Source: Otatea glauca
Lineage: Eukaryota; Streptophyta; Magnoliopsida; Poales; Poaceae
DNA length: 64,000 nucleotides
Direction: 5' to 3'
Assembly: GCA_036346275.1 (NCBI GenBank)
Contig: CM070721.1
Location: 54,461,869-54,525,868, forward strand
Under the pieces are notes generated by a model, which was not told where the DNA came from, ran no database searches, and was given only the letters and a program-made list of their open reading frames with translations. Shown in pieces: positions 24,836 to 37,164 of the stretch; position 1 is the first letter of the stretch; the number at the start of each line of letters is the position of its first letter. Position numbers and translations under genes: made by a program.

Positions 24836-24987
24836 GAGCAACCAGTAAAAATTTTGGATATCGTAGAGCGTATCACGAGAAGCAAGATCATCCGTTTTTG
24901 CAAGGTCCAGTGGAGCAATCATTCAGAAGAGGAAGCAACTTGGGAGAGAGAGAGGATCTCAAGTCAGAGTTTCCCACCTATTCCTAG
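24836..24987 (+). pseudogene. C-terminal remnant of gypsy pol (chromodomain-like tail)
   Basis: Translation gives EQPVKILDIVERITRSKIIR followed by FCKVQWSNHSEEEATWERE, the conserved tail of chromodomain-bearing plant Ty3/gypsy integrases. A two-base slip in the GAGAGAGAG run shifts the frame; in the other frame the tail continues DLKSEFPTYS and stops at 24985-24987. It lies about 30 bp before the polypurine tract, as expected for the end of pol. Everything upstream (protease, RT, RNase H, integrase core) is gone. Confidence 0.82.
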
Positions 24988-25017
24988 CTACTGAATCTCG
25001 GGTTGAGATTCCATTTA

Positions 25018-25031
25018 AGGGGGGGGAGGTT
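25018..25031 (+). other. Polypurine tract
   Basis: AAGGGGGGGGAGG followed by TT sits immediately before the LTR start at 25032. It is the expected plus-strand priming site and confirms that this is a 3' LTR. Confidence 0.82.
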
Positions 25032-25581
25032 TGTAACATCCCAAAAATTGAAGTTTTGGAATGTTAGAAATCAAAGATGAACCATTTGCATTTCTTTGAA
25101 TTAATTCCAGCTTAATTTGAATTTTCCATAAATGAAAGGATTTAATTTGGCTAAACCATTCATCAAACTAAAGGATTTCAGTTTTAGTTGGGTTCCTTGT
25201 GCTCCAAGGATTTTTTTCTGTATTTTTGGGGATTTTTCTGAATTTATTTGAATTTATTTGATTTTATTCGAATTTCTGGATATTTCTTAAATCGGAAAAT
25301 GATTTTATTTTCAAAAAAACCTCTCGGGCCGAATCTCTCCGGCCCACTTCTTTTTCGCGCCGCCTCGGCCCAGTCGCCTCGCCCGGCTGCTCTGCTTGAT
25401 CGCCTCGCCGGCCCAACTCCACCTCGCGACCTAGCCCGGCCGCGCGCTCTCGGCGTTCGATCGCGCGTGGACGGATCACGATCTGGCGCGTCGCCGCCCC
25501 GCGAAACCCTAGCCACCGCTCGGAGTCCGTCTCGGCCATGCCTTGGCGTCCGTGCCGTGTCCGAAGCGCGTTCCCCGAGGC

Positions 25582-25589
25582 TATAAAAG
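25582..25589 (+). promoter_or_regulatory. TATA box of LTR
   Basis: CGAGGCTATAAAAGCCG within the GC-rich island is the best TATA match among the LTRs in the window. Confidence 0.55.
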
Positions 25590-27200
25590 CCGTGTCGTAC
25601 CCCACCCGAGGTCCGCCATCTCGCGCCGCTTCGTTTGCCCTCTCGCTCGCCGTCCTTAGCGCCTCCGTTGCTCCGTGCGACCTCGCCGGAGATCGCCGTC
25701 GAGCCGAGACCTTCCGCCGCCTTTTCCTTCGCCGTCGGTGCATCTCCGCCGCAGCCGTTGGTCCCTTCGCCTTCCCCGTGTCATCCTCTCCCCGTTCCGC
25801 CTTATCCCGGGTCCGATCCGCCGCCATCCCACCGTCGGCCTCGTCTTCTTCCCCGTCTCCGGTAAACCTCACCACCGTCCCCCTTCGCCCAACCCCAGTC
25901 GTCCGATCGCCTGCGTGCGCTCCAGATGCGGCCACGTCTCTGTCGGCCGAGCCCTTGCGTCCGCCCGTCCGTCGGGTTGAGTCGCGGATCGCGACAGCGT
26001 GGCATTGCGTCGATCTTTGGCGTGGTCGCTGCGTCGGTGCCGCGTCGGCCGATCTGCTGCGTCGGCGATAGCGTCGCAGGTGCGCGGGTGCACGGTGAAC
26101 CGCGCAATGCCGTGGACCCGATCCACCGTGAACCCGATGACGTCGGCGTTGCGCAATAAATCCTTTTCGATACAAAAATAAATCCGAAATTCGATTTTAC
26201 GATTTTCGATCTTTTCTCGATTTAGTTTTCCAGAAGCTCGTTCTCCCTCAAACGAACTCCGATTGAGGCGTTCAAGTTTCTAAATTTTTCTAAAATCAAG
26301 ATCTATCTTCCAGAGCCATTTATTTTCAGTTTTGAGCTTGTTTGAGTCTCTGTTTTGTATTTATTTGGTTTCGTTGCTTCTTTTCCGGTAGATGCTAATT
26401 CCGAGGGAGCGAACGAAGACTTCGAAGACCAAGATTCAGCACTAGATCAGCAAGGCAAGTCGTAACCGTTGATCATATTGATCCTATGTTTGCAAAAGTA
26501 ATTTACTTTTATACAATTGCATGCTATTTTGTCTATCAATGCTTATTTAATGGGAGTAGATGTATACCTAGTTGACATTATGCCACCTTGATTAATTGGA
26601 TGTCATGTATCCATTGTTAAACCTAGGTTGGGACATTACTAGTTGGACATAATCATTATACCAACATTGGGTTATCGTAGCTATGCTTAGACATGCTTAC
26701 ATATACGTTGGGATTCATGTCACATGTGAATAATGTTAATATTGACTTAATGAGATATTGAATCGTGGTCGTTAGCCACTGTTGTAAAATTTGTTGTACC
26801 ATGGCGGGTTTGCCATTGATCTTGGTTGAGCAATTGTTTTCCCTCGGGCAAGTGATCGTGAAGTAAAGGGGTGCTTTCTATCACATTGGGATGTGGATGT
26901 CTTGCTGAGACAACTTAAGGACTTAATCTTGTGCGCCATTGAACTGGGCCTAACCGTACTACCACATGTCCGAATGGGACAGACTTAGTGATTAATTTGC
27001 AATGTCTAGCCTTGAGTCTGCTAATTGGTGGTGTGGGTTCGGGATGGGCGGGTAGATTCGCAAGGCGCAAGAGGGGCCCTAATGGGCGAAACCTTAGCGT
27101 CGATCGAGTTTAGGCGATGCATTGTAAAGGCTCACATGATATCTCTGCGACACACCAAAGGAAGTATGTTAGTAACAGTTGCACAAAGAGATATTCATGT

Positions 27201-27249
27201 CTTGTGGGTAAAGTTGTACAACCTCTGCAGTGTAAAACTATTCGAATAG
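27201..27249 (+). other. Conserved LTR block with 12-nt palindrome (copy 4)
   Basis: Palindrome CTATTCGAATAG at 27238-27249: stem CUAU/AUAG, loop UCGA. Confidence 0.65.
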
Positions 27250-27523
27250 CCGTGTCGCGGTCATGGACATAGCCGGAAATTTCACACGGGTATAGAGTGT
27301 TTCATAAAATGTGGAATGTGGAATTGTTGGGATGTGAGCGGGAGTTCACTTTGTTGTTTTGTTATCTATCTTTGATCTACCGTTATTTATTTATGTTTTC
27401 ATAAATATGCTTTCAATCTATTTATTGTATTTCAAATCAAGTATTGCTTTCTGCAATTGAACTATATAGCCATCCTTGTCAAGCCGTGCATGAATATATT
27501 GCATCAATTCCCTACGGCTTGCT

Positions 27524-27539
27524 GAGTACCTTTGTACTC
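27524..27539 (+). other. LTR hairpin GAGTAC-CTTT-GTACTC (copy 2)
   Basis: A perfect 6-bp stem with a CTTT loop, about 360 nt before the LTR end. Confidence 0.65.
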
Positions 27540-28023
27540 ACGGCTTTATGCCCTTGTTGATCAGTTGCTGAAGGAGATAATGAATATCATGAGGAAGAAT
27601 TCTATGAAGACTACGTGGATTAGGAAGGCGTTCCCCAGACGATTGCCTGTGGCATGTCGAATGGTTCAAGTTATCTTTTCCGCTGCAATAGTATTTGTTT
27701 CTTAAGCCCTTAAGGCATAATGGTGTAAACATTGACCATAAGGTCGTTTGCTTTATTTAATAATAATTTGCTTCTTCTTAGTTAATTCGTTGTATGGAAT
27801 GGTATTTCATCTATGTTTCCACTGTGTGCACTAGCGTGATCCTGGACTAGTGCAGTATACACAGAGGGTTTCGGATTTGCAAATCCGGGTCCCGACATCA
27901 GACAACTGACAAGGTATAAACCCTAGAAAGTCGCATCATCAAAATTCCCGTATCCTGCGGCGAAATATGTATCTTCTAGGATTCGTTTTCCTCTCCATCT
28001 AAAACCACAAATTAAGAAATGTT

Positions 28024-28039
28024 GAGTACTTTCGTACTC
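28024..28039 (-). other. LTR hairpin GAGTAC-GAAA-GTACTC (copy 3)
   Basis: The minus strand reads a perfect 6-bp stem with a GAAA loop. Confidence 0.6.
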
Positions 28040-28458
28040 AGCAAAACTTAAGGTGTATCGTAAAATGCAGTAATGCAGGTTATGTCAAAGTAGGCTTTTA
28101 CTGTTACTTTGCATAAAGCGAAATTGAACTTGTAAATCAAGTAGTAATTTGCAAAACAGAATTTGTAAAAGCAAGTTTGACTGATATGAAAATAACAAGT
28201 ATGTAAAGCATAAAGTAACAACTCACAGTCCTCCATGACGTGAGCATCAAATCGTCCATTGTCAACACATGGCATAAAACCAATATTTGCCAACACATGG
28301 CATAACAGCTGAAACCAATCATTGCCAACACATGGCACAGTATTGAATCACCTCAGAGGTAAACTTTCTAACACAAGTTTTCAAATCATCCATTTCTGAA
28401 AATACCAAAACTTCTAACTAGTTTTAGTTCACCTAGTCTCCCATAACCATGGGTGCGG

Positions 28459-28508
28459 CTTTTTGAAAACATTTAAATTCTGCAGAGGTGTACAACTTTA
28501 CCCACAAG
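28459..28508 (-). other. Conserved LTR block, palindrome decayed (copy 5)
   Basis: The minus strand reads GTTTTCAAAAAG. The inner three pairs remain and the outermost pair is lost. The flanking CTTGTGGGTAAAG core is intact. Confidence 0.45.
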
Positions 28509-30914
28509 TCATGACATTTTCTTTTTGCTGCCATTTTCACGCTCCTTTGGTGTGTGGCCGGAATGTTCATGATGAAAAGCTTTATATTACCTAGGTTAAC
28601 TTTGCACTAACCCGATGACGATAAATCCATACTATAGCGACAGAAGATATTTGTATACTCGGAACGACAAATGGTTTCACATCCCATTGTCCCACTTCTC
28701 CCCATAGTATGTCATACACTGTTGTATCAGCAGGTGTTATTCCCAACACCTCGGTGAGGGCACCCCTTTGAGTAATCATTCCAGAAACCCCGTACTACTT
28801 CAGCCTTCCAATATGCAAAGTTAATCTAGGTAACTTAATTGGTTTAAGGCCATCCCATACCAGCACTTGTGGTTGTACGGATATATCTTGGATCATACAA
28901 CACTACGTTCGGTCCTTAATTCAACCTAGGCGATAATCTCCCCTACACTACGTGCAAGTCACATGCACCTTCGGCTATTGCTAATAATCGCCCGCGTCAA
29001 TTCATAGTTTTATTTTCATTTTTAACCAAAATATCAACAACCTTTAATCATATCCAACCTTTTTAAATTCTCAAGAAACAGTATAATCTGATTGTTTCAG
29101 TTTTCATTACTAAAGCATGGCTAAGCATGGTTATTATGTAACCGCTTATACCCAAGTTGTCATTATGTATTGTCTAACTTTATTCTATAGGGTTATCAGG
29201 GTTCACAGTTCAATATAACAAATTTATTGAAAATACGTGAATGCATAAATGGATTTGATAAAACAAAACAAAATTAAAACACTGGGATCAATATGATTAA
29301 AGGGGGTGCTTGCCTTTCTTTGTTGGTTCAGGGGTCGGCTCAGGGTCGAGGTAGATGGTTGCAGCTTCGGATACATCGGTGTCTACACGTGTGTATCGTG
29401 TGACAACAATAAGAAGCAATGAACAACATGAGGCAAAAAGAAATCAAATAATACCAACTCAAAGAGGAATTAGAATTGAAGGTTTTAGTGATAAAAATAT
29501 TTTAAATATTGATTTGTTATTATTTGAAGTCATTTATTTATGTTATGGATTTTAGGGTTTATATTATAAAGGGTTATGCTTTTAATAGATCCGTGGCAAT
29601 GGATTCGGCCGGGTTTTGCTGTCGCGGCAAGGAACGGTAAAGGTGAGGCAATGGCTAGCTGAGGAAAGCAGGACGTCCAGGGCAGCTGTGGTGGCACAAA
29701 GACTGGGCTAGGTTCACATGGTGAGGTCAAGGTCGGCGTGACGTAATTTCCTATCGTGGCAGTGGAACAGGTGGCAAATGCTTGCCATGGCACAAGTCGG
29801 GGAGAGTCAGCTGCGTTTGCTGAGGATAGGGCAAGGCAGTGAGGGCTGTGACGCTGCCAGGTCGGCCAGGGAACAGGAGTGGTCCCACACATCAGTGAAA
29901 TCCAAAGAAAACACTATATATTCTCTTTGGATATGATAGGGTTTTGCATTTAATATGATAGGCTGTCATTCATGTCCTAAGATTTTTGAAAATTTCTGTG
30001 TCTGAACTTGTGGTAGATCTTATCCTCTATCCGTAGAAATTTATAGAATTCTGACAATACTGCTTTACCAATTAATAGTTCTCTGATTTTGATTTTTCTG
30101 AGGATTAAAATGGAGTCTATTTTATTTGGCAATTTTTCTGGTTGATCCATGGATATTTAAATATTTCCATAAAAGTTTCAAAAGATGATCAATTAATCCT
30201 ATATGATTTTATAAAATTCTGACATTGTCAATTCTAAATTTTCTAGTTTTCTGTTTTGGAATTTTTAGAGGCATCAAATTTGATTAATTATTTTTTATAT
30301 TTTTAATGGTATTTATATATCCCTTTGGAATATATGGTAAAATTTTCAATTCATGATAAGTGTAACATTCCAAAAATTGGAGTTTTAGAATGTTTAAATT
30401 TGAAAATTCACTATTTGCATTTTTCTTGAATTAATTTCAGCTTAATATGAATTTTATATTTATGAAAGGATTTAATTTGACTAATCTATTCTTAAAACAA
30501 AAGATTTTCAGTTTTAGTTGGGTTCATTATGCCTCAAGGATTTTTTTTGTATTTTTGAAGATTTTTCTGAATTTATTTGCTATTTATTTGAATTTATTTG
30601 TTTTTATTCGAATTTCTGGAATTTATTAAATTCGGAAAATAAATTTTTTTTTTCGAATTCCTTCCGGGCCGAATCCATCTCGCCAGCCCATTCCTTTTTC
30701 CTCGTCGGCCAGCTCCGCTCGGCCCGTTCCCTCCGCGTCGGCCCAGCCAACCCGCACCGCGTGAGCCGTCGGATCCGCGACACGTGGACGGCTGGGATGC
30801 GGCCGCGTCGCCTCCTTCTTCTCGGCCGGACTCATTGCCGTCGCGAATCCGCGCCCGCGCGATTTCGGTGCCGTTGCCGCCAGTATCATGCCGGACTCCT
30901 TCGGCGTCCGAGCC

Positions 30915-30922
30915 TATTTAAC
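30915..30922 (+). promoter_or_regulatory. TATA-like element of solo LTR
   Basis: GAGCCTATTTAACGC occupies the position of the GAGGCTATAAAAGCC box of the related LTR. Confidence 0.4.
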
Positions 30923-32601
30923 GCGCCGTACCCACCCCTCTCTCTCGTTTCCCAAGACTCGTCGCCGTGCGCCGCCCTGAGCCCAACCCTAGCGCCGCCG
31001 GCTCCAAGCTCTTTGCCGCCGCCGTTCTTCGCCCACGGTGAGCCTCCGCCGCCGCTTTTGGTCGCCCCGAGTTCCCCGCGACGCCCTCTTCCTTTTGCCT
31101 CTACTCCAGTTCGGATCCGTCGCAGTTTTGCGCGAAGCCACGCCGTCTTCTCCCCCTCCGGTGTTACTGCGCCGCCGCTGCCGAAGCCGCCGTCCCGCCG
31201 CCGTGCCTCGCTGGCGTCGCGTCGGCGCCCTACGACGCCACGCGTCGCCCGCTCTGCGCCACCTCGCGGCGCGTCGGCCACCGCGTCGCCTCGTCTCGCG
31301 CGCCGTCGGCCGCCTCGTTCCCGTCTGGCGCGCGTCACCCGCCCATGTGGCCCAGCCATGTGTGCCTAGCCCAGCGTGGCGGCAGCGTCGGTATTGCGTC
31401 GGCCGCCACGTCAACCCTAGCCGTCGTGTGGCCGCCACGTCAGCGTGGTCCGCCACGTCGGCATCTCTCCTCCTCGGTGAACCCGGTCCACCGTGAGCCG
31501 TGTCTCTGACGCGTGGGTCCCACGTGTCAGTCGACATTTCTTTTTCTTTTTATTATTTTCCAGAAAATCCAAAATTCCAGCCAATCACAGTCTGCCATGT
31601 GTCAGTCTCTCTGTTTTTCTCTGATTTTCTGATCTGGAATCTTCCAGGAACCCGTTCTCCTTCGTTCGAGCTCCAATTCCAGTGATTCAAATTTCTAAAT
31701 TCATCTAAATTCAAGATCTATCTTCCAGTACCATTATTTTCAATTTTTGAATTTTATTTGAATTTGTTTTATTTATTTGCTCTCGTTTCGCGTGTAGACG
31801 ACGCAGTCGAAGCTCAAGCAAATCAACAGTCAGAGGTAGATCCTGCAGGAAGCAACGAAGGCAAGTCTTCCTTGAACATGTTGATCCCAAATTTTATGAA
31901 AATGTTATGTTGTTTTCAAATGATGCATGCTTACTTTTATGCAATGTACTTTAAATACAGTTTTAGAGTATAGTTAAATACCAGAATTTGTTATACCCTC
32001 ATTGGTATTGATCATGTCAAACCTTTTTCACCCTAGATAATACTAGATATTTTATTTGGTGATATCCAATAGATTAGCATGGAACGGTAGAATTGCTTAG
32101 TCCAGCTTAAGCGTTTCGGTATTGTGCCATTTTGGGAATCATTTCAAGTATTGTTTAAACTTATTTGTGAAATTGCGGCAATTGGTGTTGCTGCTGTGAT
32201 TTAAGTAAAATAAAGTGGAAATGATTTAGACCGGAGCGGATGGATGTTTGGCAGGTGTAGAAAGCACGAGATCTTGGTATGTGAATGTTCCGCCCTAGTA
32301 AATTAAGGACCGAAGCGTGTGTTACCATGGACCGAGCACTACCGTACAACCACAAGTCTATATGGGTATGACCTGGCTAAATAATTTGTGCGTCTCATTA
32401 TTAGCTTCGCCAGTTGGTGAGTGCGAGATGTTGGCAGGCGCAAGAGGGGCTTCAGATTGGCGGCTAGAACCCTAACAGCGGTGAAACCTTAGCGGGCAAG
32501 GTTAATAGTGGGGTTGTGCATTGTAAAGGCCTTGTCATGATCTCTCTGCCGACACACCAAAGGAAGTGTGTTAATTGCATGGCAACAAGAGTCGATCATG
32601 T

Positions 32602-32650
32602 CTTGTGGGTAAAGTGTACACACTCTGCAGAGTTAAAACTACTTAAGTAG
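32602..32650 (+). other. Conserved LTR block with 12-nt palindrome (copy 6)
   Basis: Palindrome CTACTTAAGTAG at 32639-32650: stem CUAC/GUAG, loop UUAA. It is followed by a second stem CCGTG-CC-CACGG. Confidence 0.65.
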
Positions 32651-32981
32651 CCGTGCCCACGGTCAAGGGCAGGCGAGGTACGCTTGCACATTGTAGATTT
32701 TATGGTTTTGTTTTAAAGGAAAATGTTGGTTTGGGAATCCGTGAGCAGATGGAACTCTCGGGTTATGGTTTGGCAGATGGAGCCAGTCAGGTAGATGGAA
32801 CCTGCTTTAATTGTCATATCAAATTCAATTACTATTCAATTACCTTTTGATCAAATGATGCTTTATGAAATTACTATTGGTATTCTGATTAAATTTTGCT
32901 TTATGCTAAAAGAGCCATATTATGCCTTCAATTGTTTAGCCTTGCATATAGTTATCATGCATTATGTTTCCAAGACTTGCG

Positions 32982-32998
32982 GAGTACATTTTGTGCTC
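32982..32998 (+). other. LTR hairpin GAGTAC-ATTTT-GTGCTC (copy 4)
   Basis: One stem pair has become G-U, so the stem is kept despite the sequence change. The loop is 5 nt. Confidence 0.5.
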
Positions 32999-33376
32999 AC
33001 CCTTGCAACATCCCCAACCTTCCACAGAAGAGTTCGCAGAAGCTGAAGGTGACTACGATTTCTACGCTTGTGGTTCCGACGAAGGTGATCCGGAATGCTA
33101 GGACGCGAACCCCAGTCGATTGCCTGTTGGGCAAATGGATGGGCTTACTTTGCTTTTGTTATTTTGTTTCCGCTGTTTCTTATTGAACTCATGCTATGAT
33201 GTTGCTTATTTGTAATAATTGGCCATAAGGCTAATACTCTTTTGCTTAATTAATATTATTTGATTCGTGATATGGATGTGTTGTCATCACTGTTTCCACT
33301 GTGTGTGCTAGCTTTTCCTGGACTAGCACAGGTTACACAGAGGGTTCGGATTTGGAGATCCGGTCCCGACAATAAG

Positions 33377-33873
33377 GTTCGCACAAAGTTTAATAAATCT
33401 GATATGTTTAATATTCATAGCCAAAGTTACTACTTTTAATTTATAATTTGCATTAAATATGTTAATATTACTTTGTGATTAAGCTAGGAAGTTCTGAAGA
33501 TTTTCCAAATTTTTAAATATAACTTTTCAGATTTTTTGTTATTATATGACTTTATATTTCTTATTTTAAAATCCAACAATCAATTACTGAAAATAATTGT
33601 CCTTAAGACCAAAATTCAAGAAAAACAAGGAAAATATAAAAATTCAGAATGAAATTATGATGCCAACTAAATTTTGTATTTTAGCTCTTTTGTAATCTTT
33701 GATCTTTATGGCTTAGAAATCAACATCTCAATATTGAAAATGAATCCATCAATTCAAGAAATGATGAAAAGGATGGGAATTCAGAATATAATCGCAATAC
33801 AAATTTGATTTTTTTTTGTTTCCCTCATTCAATTTTATATTTTAGCTATTTTTAAATTTTTCGGAATGTTACA
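33377..33873 (-). mobile_element. Minus-strand LTR fragment, right part of the split copy
   Basis: Continues 27898-30360 after the nested solo LTR and ends GGAATGTTACA at 33873. Similar to 4290-4794. Confidence 0.55.
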
Positions 33874-36574
33874 GAGTCGTACACCCGTAACTCCACCAAC
33901 CCAACAAGAGATGGTTACTTACTATATCTATATTTTGATCAAAGCTACTTGTGAGTAATCTATAGGTTATTAGGACTTGACCATTTGTATGACCTCTTTG
34001 ATATATTTCTCAGATGCACGATTCGATCAACTCTTACTACTCGACATAGCTAGGTCCCTACTCGGACCGGGTGTTCTTGATCTCTAGAAGAAATGATCTT
34101 ACCCATGTAACTATAAAAATTTGCGTGACTAACAAAATATCTAGCAAGATTTATCATATAGCTAGAGGCAGTTCGGAATGAGTTTGTGCATGACCAATTT
34201 GATATGCAATCGCAAACCGGTGGCTAGTTCAACCAATATGTGCACCCGTGTCTCACAGTTAATGCATGCCGATATATAGTTTGAGCCCTAGCTACTAATT
34301 GCATGTTATGTGTGTCTGTTAGTTGATTTCCTGAAAATTTGATCTAGTGACCTTTAAGTTGTGACTTATGATTGTTAAAAGAAAATTATGATAACCAACT
34401 GTGTGCACCCCTTATAGAAAAAATCAACATGCAATAGTATGAAGTAATTAATCTTAGGTATAACGAGATTAATTACGTAGATTCCGTCAATCTAAAAGGA
34501 CTTTGTTTGGACATGCATGGTTTGACTAAATGATTCTGAGTTCTGATTAATTATTGGTTAATCTAATTCAAGTGTCACGGGTAATACGTACGTAGTGCCT
34601 GAGACATTAGCACACGGGCCCACATGTTGGTGCACCGACAAGGCACACTCATGACACGGAAGACTTTTTTCTTCCCCCTTTGTATGACTAGTTAGCCACT
34701 AATTTTATCCCATTGATATATGCCATTTGACCTCTTCACATGAATACTTTTTTCAGTGCTTCGTGATGGGTGCTCTGATCTGAATATGTGTAATTGTGAA
34801 TCGTTAAGAGAAATTAAACCATATTTGTATTTTTTTGCAGGAAATACGGATAATTGTGTTTGCATGCCGGCAAGGGTGTATATATGTATAGTGGCGAGTC
34901 CAAATTAGTATGCACTAAAGGGTTATTTATATACCCTCACTCCACTAGGGAAACATGTGCTTCGTCTGTTTCTTTCCCCTTGTCATCTTTGTTCTGTCAA
35001 AATCCCGCACACGGTGACAAAATAGTGGCTAATTAACGAAGAAAATGAAGGGTTACTACGAAATTAATCCACTAAAAGGACATCTTTTAGCAAAAATTTG
35101 CGTGGCCCTAGGATTGCAGTACGTTGAATGATTACAGCCACCAAAGATTTGTGGAAAAAAACTAGTATTTCCATTGACAAAGAGTTCTGAATATGTGTTC
35201 TAGCAATGGAGGGCATCTATATATGAAAAAGAGCGCTATATATCGAAGTCCCTTTCTACCCTGTCGACACCATATACTACCACCTCTCTCTTCTCTCGAC
35301 TTCACCATCTGCTGCTGCCTCAACCCGCAACCCTACCCACAATGCCGAGATTGCCGACATCGTACCTCATCCGATCCCATGTCTCCGAACCCGTCCACGC
35401 GCCTTTAACATCGTTGCTAAAACCCATTGATCATCTAAAAAAAGTATGACAAAATAAGTTAGCTTTCCCCTACTAACTTTGCGCTGCTTATTTTTCAGTC
35501 TATCGCATAAACGATGTTTAAAGGAGATAAAATATGTTTGCTCCGAGATGATAGAAATTACCATATTAAAATATGAAGAAAAAGAGGAAGATCTCGGTTA
35601 TTTATTCGGTGAGTCTGTATTATATTGGTGCTGATTTATCGGGTATATATGCATGTATTAAAGATTAAAATTTTAATTTTTTGATTATATCCATTCCACC
35701 ACGACCTATATAGCTAGTGAAACGAGGGAGTAAAATTTTGCAGGCGAAGCCTGGCTTGTCCCAGGTTGTGACAACAAGTATCTCGCCTGTCAAGGCGAAC
35801 TGTTCCCTGTCCCAAAGAATTGTAGATTTAATTAGTCAAAACAGGTGTCCTTAACCATCCGAAGATACAAACAAACCAACAGCCACACTCATTAATTAAT
35901 CACCAAGGCAATCTATGATTTAACATGCAAAAGCTAAAGACCCAAAAGGTTAATTTGCTTTAGTATTCCACTACACAAAGCAAAAGCGGCCTAGCCATAC
36001 AGCACAAGTTGATTGTTCTTGGCGATATACAAGTACTTCATATAATTTGCACCTAACGACACACGGTAGAACAGTGTTGTTTGTTGGTACTACGTACTCC
36101 ATCTCTCCCTCTCTAAGCCTCTGTTTCTCTAGGTGGGGTACGGCATGCATGTAGCTAGCGTAAGCATGCAATGCAAGCTTGTCTTGGTGCCACCTAGGCT
36201 CTTCTTCTCTCTGATTGTCTCTCTGTTTGTGTTTATTTAGGACCTGATCCATGCATGTGCGAGTTCTACTGCTTTAATTTATTAATTTTTCATGTAATTT
36301 TTTGTGATAAATATGATTGCACATTCGATCTTTTTTCACCTTGATCTTGCACAAACAAATAATAGACGGACGAGATAACCTTTATGTGAGCATTTTTTGA
36401 TGTGCATACTGTTCACAACCAAATATATTAATGAGTGAAATATATTTTGTCTATGGTCAATTAAACTATTGCAGGGGATATCTGGTTCCCATACTCCCAT
36501 GGGAATAACAGGGGGATGAGAGTTCATGCCTTCAAGTCCCAAGATTTATCACCATTTATTACTGGCTACAGACA
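33874..36574. other. Intergenic region upstream of the WIP gene
   Basis: AT-rich, with no LTR sequence and no frame with recognisable motifs. The frame at 35193-35408 is short and lacks support. It probably contains distal regulatory sequence for the WIP gene, but nothing specific can be assigned. Confidence 0.35.
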
Positions 36575-36576
36575 TA

Positions 36577-36860
36577 CTCTCTCCGTTCGGAGATATAAGA
36601 TGTATTTTGACTATGTATAAGGATTAAGGTAAGAGCAAAATTGAGAAATGTATAAGTAAAAATAACTTAGATACCCACTTAATTGTATTAAAAGATGAGA
36701 GATAATATTTTGTGTGTAGTGGTCGAATAAATGTATATAATTGAGAGAGAATAAATAGGGGTACGTATAATAAGAAAAACCACATTAAACCTACGTATAA
36801 ATCTTATATTTGTGAACAAGACTATTCAAACTATAAATCTATATTTTTGAACAGAGGGAG
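36577..36860. mobile_element. Stowaway MITE, 284 bp, TSD TA
   Basis: Ends CTCTCTCCGTTCGGAGATAT and the inverted ...TTTGAACAGAGGGAG, flanked by TA at 36575-36576 and 36861-36862. It lies 304 bp upstream of the WIP start codon, so it may sit in or near the promoter. Confidence 0.88.
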
Positions 36861-37040
36861 TACTAGAATTCATTCTTCCCCTCCCAAACCTTTTTCTTTT
36901 GTTCCTACACATGGACCTTTTCCTCTATCTATGCTGTCAGCGAGGTGATCCCCATATCTCTCTCTCTCTAGTGAGCTTCCCTTTCTTCCTCTACAACCTC
37001 ATTTACACCTTTAGGGCTACACGCACACAGAACACCTTTG

Positions 37041-37096
37041 ATCTCTCTCTCTCTCTTCTCTTGGTGATCCATACTCCCTCTCTCTCTCTCTCTCTA
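37041..37096 (+). promoter_or_regulatory. CT-repeat tract in the WIP promoter or 5' leader
   Basis: Two runs of CT dinucleotides (37041-37058 and 37076-37094) end 70 bp before the ATG. CT/GA tracts are common in plant core promoters and 5' UTRs and can bind BPC/GAGA-type factors. The transcription start itself is not visible. Confidence 0.45.
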
Positions 37097-37164
37097 TAAT
37101 AGTTGCCCTCCTCCCATCCACACCTCTCTCCTATCTTCAGCACCACACCAAACCACCCTCCTCC

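Larger units (their letters stand above)
25032..27897 (+). mobile_element. Gypsy 3' LTR, 2866 bp
   Basis: Starts TGTAACATCCC and ends GGGTCCCGACA. It belongs to the same family as 1-2498 and is related to 30361-33371. The left flank is element interior and the right flank is another LTR, so no duplication is expected within the window. The GC-rich island 25310-26150 keeps long frames open on both strands (up to 303 codons), but none resembles a protein family. Its CTATAAAAG box is at 25581. Confidence 0.82.
27898..30360 (-). mobile_element. Minus-strand LTR fragment, left part of a split copy
   Basis: From 27898 to about 29560 it follows the 3' half of the long LTR family (compare 56065-57520). 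From about 29950 on it resembles 3850-4400. It is interrupted by the solo LTR at 30361 and resumes at 33377. The terminal segment beyond 27898 is missing, cut by the end of the adjacent LTR. Confidence 0.6.
30361..33371 (+). mobile_element. Solo LTR, 3011 bp, TSD ATAAG
   Basis: TGTAACATTCC...CGGTCCCGACA is flanked by ATAAG at 30356-30360 and 33372-33376. It has no internal region, so it is a product of LTR-LTR recombination. Related to the 25032-27897 LTR. The GC-rich island 30660-31500 contains the promoter; open frames of 283 and 182 codons there are chance frames. Confidence 0.9.

Noticed and set aside
25264..26175. 303-codon minus-strand open frame, and 25538-26071 on the plus strand
   Set aside because: Both lie in the GC-rich island of an LTR where stops are rare. 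Their Arg/Ala/Pro-rich translations match no family and overlap each other in several frames.
30518..31537. Open frames of 283 (plus) and 182 (minus) codons
   Set aside because: Same GC-rich LTR island effect in the solo LTR. There are no domain motifs, and frames overlap on both strands.
36899..37099. Upstream open frame in the WIP leader
   Set aside because: It needs a non-ATG start and its composition reflects the CT-rich leader.
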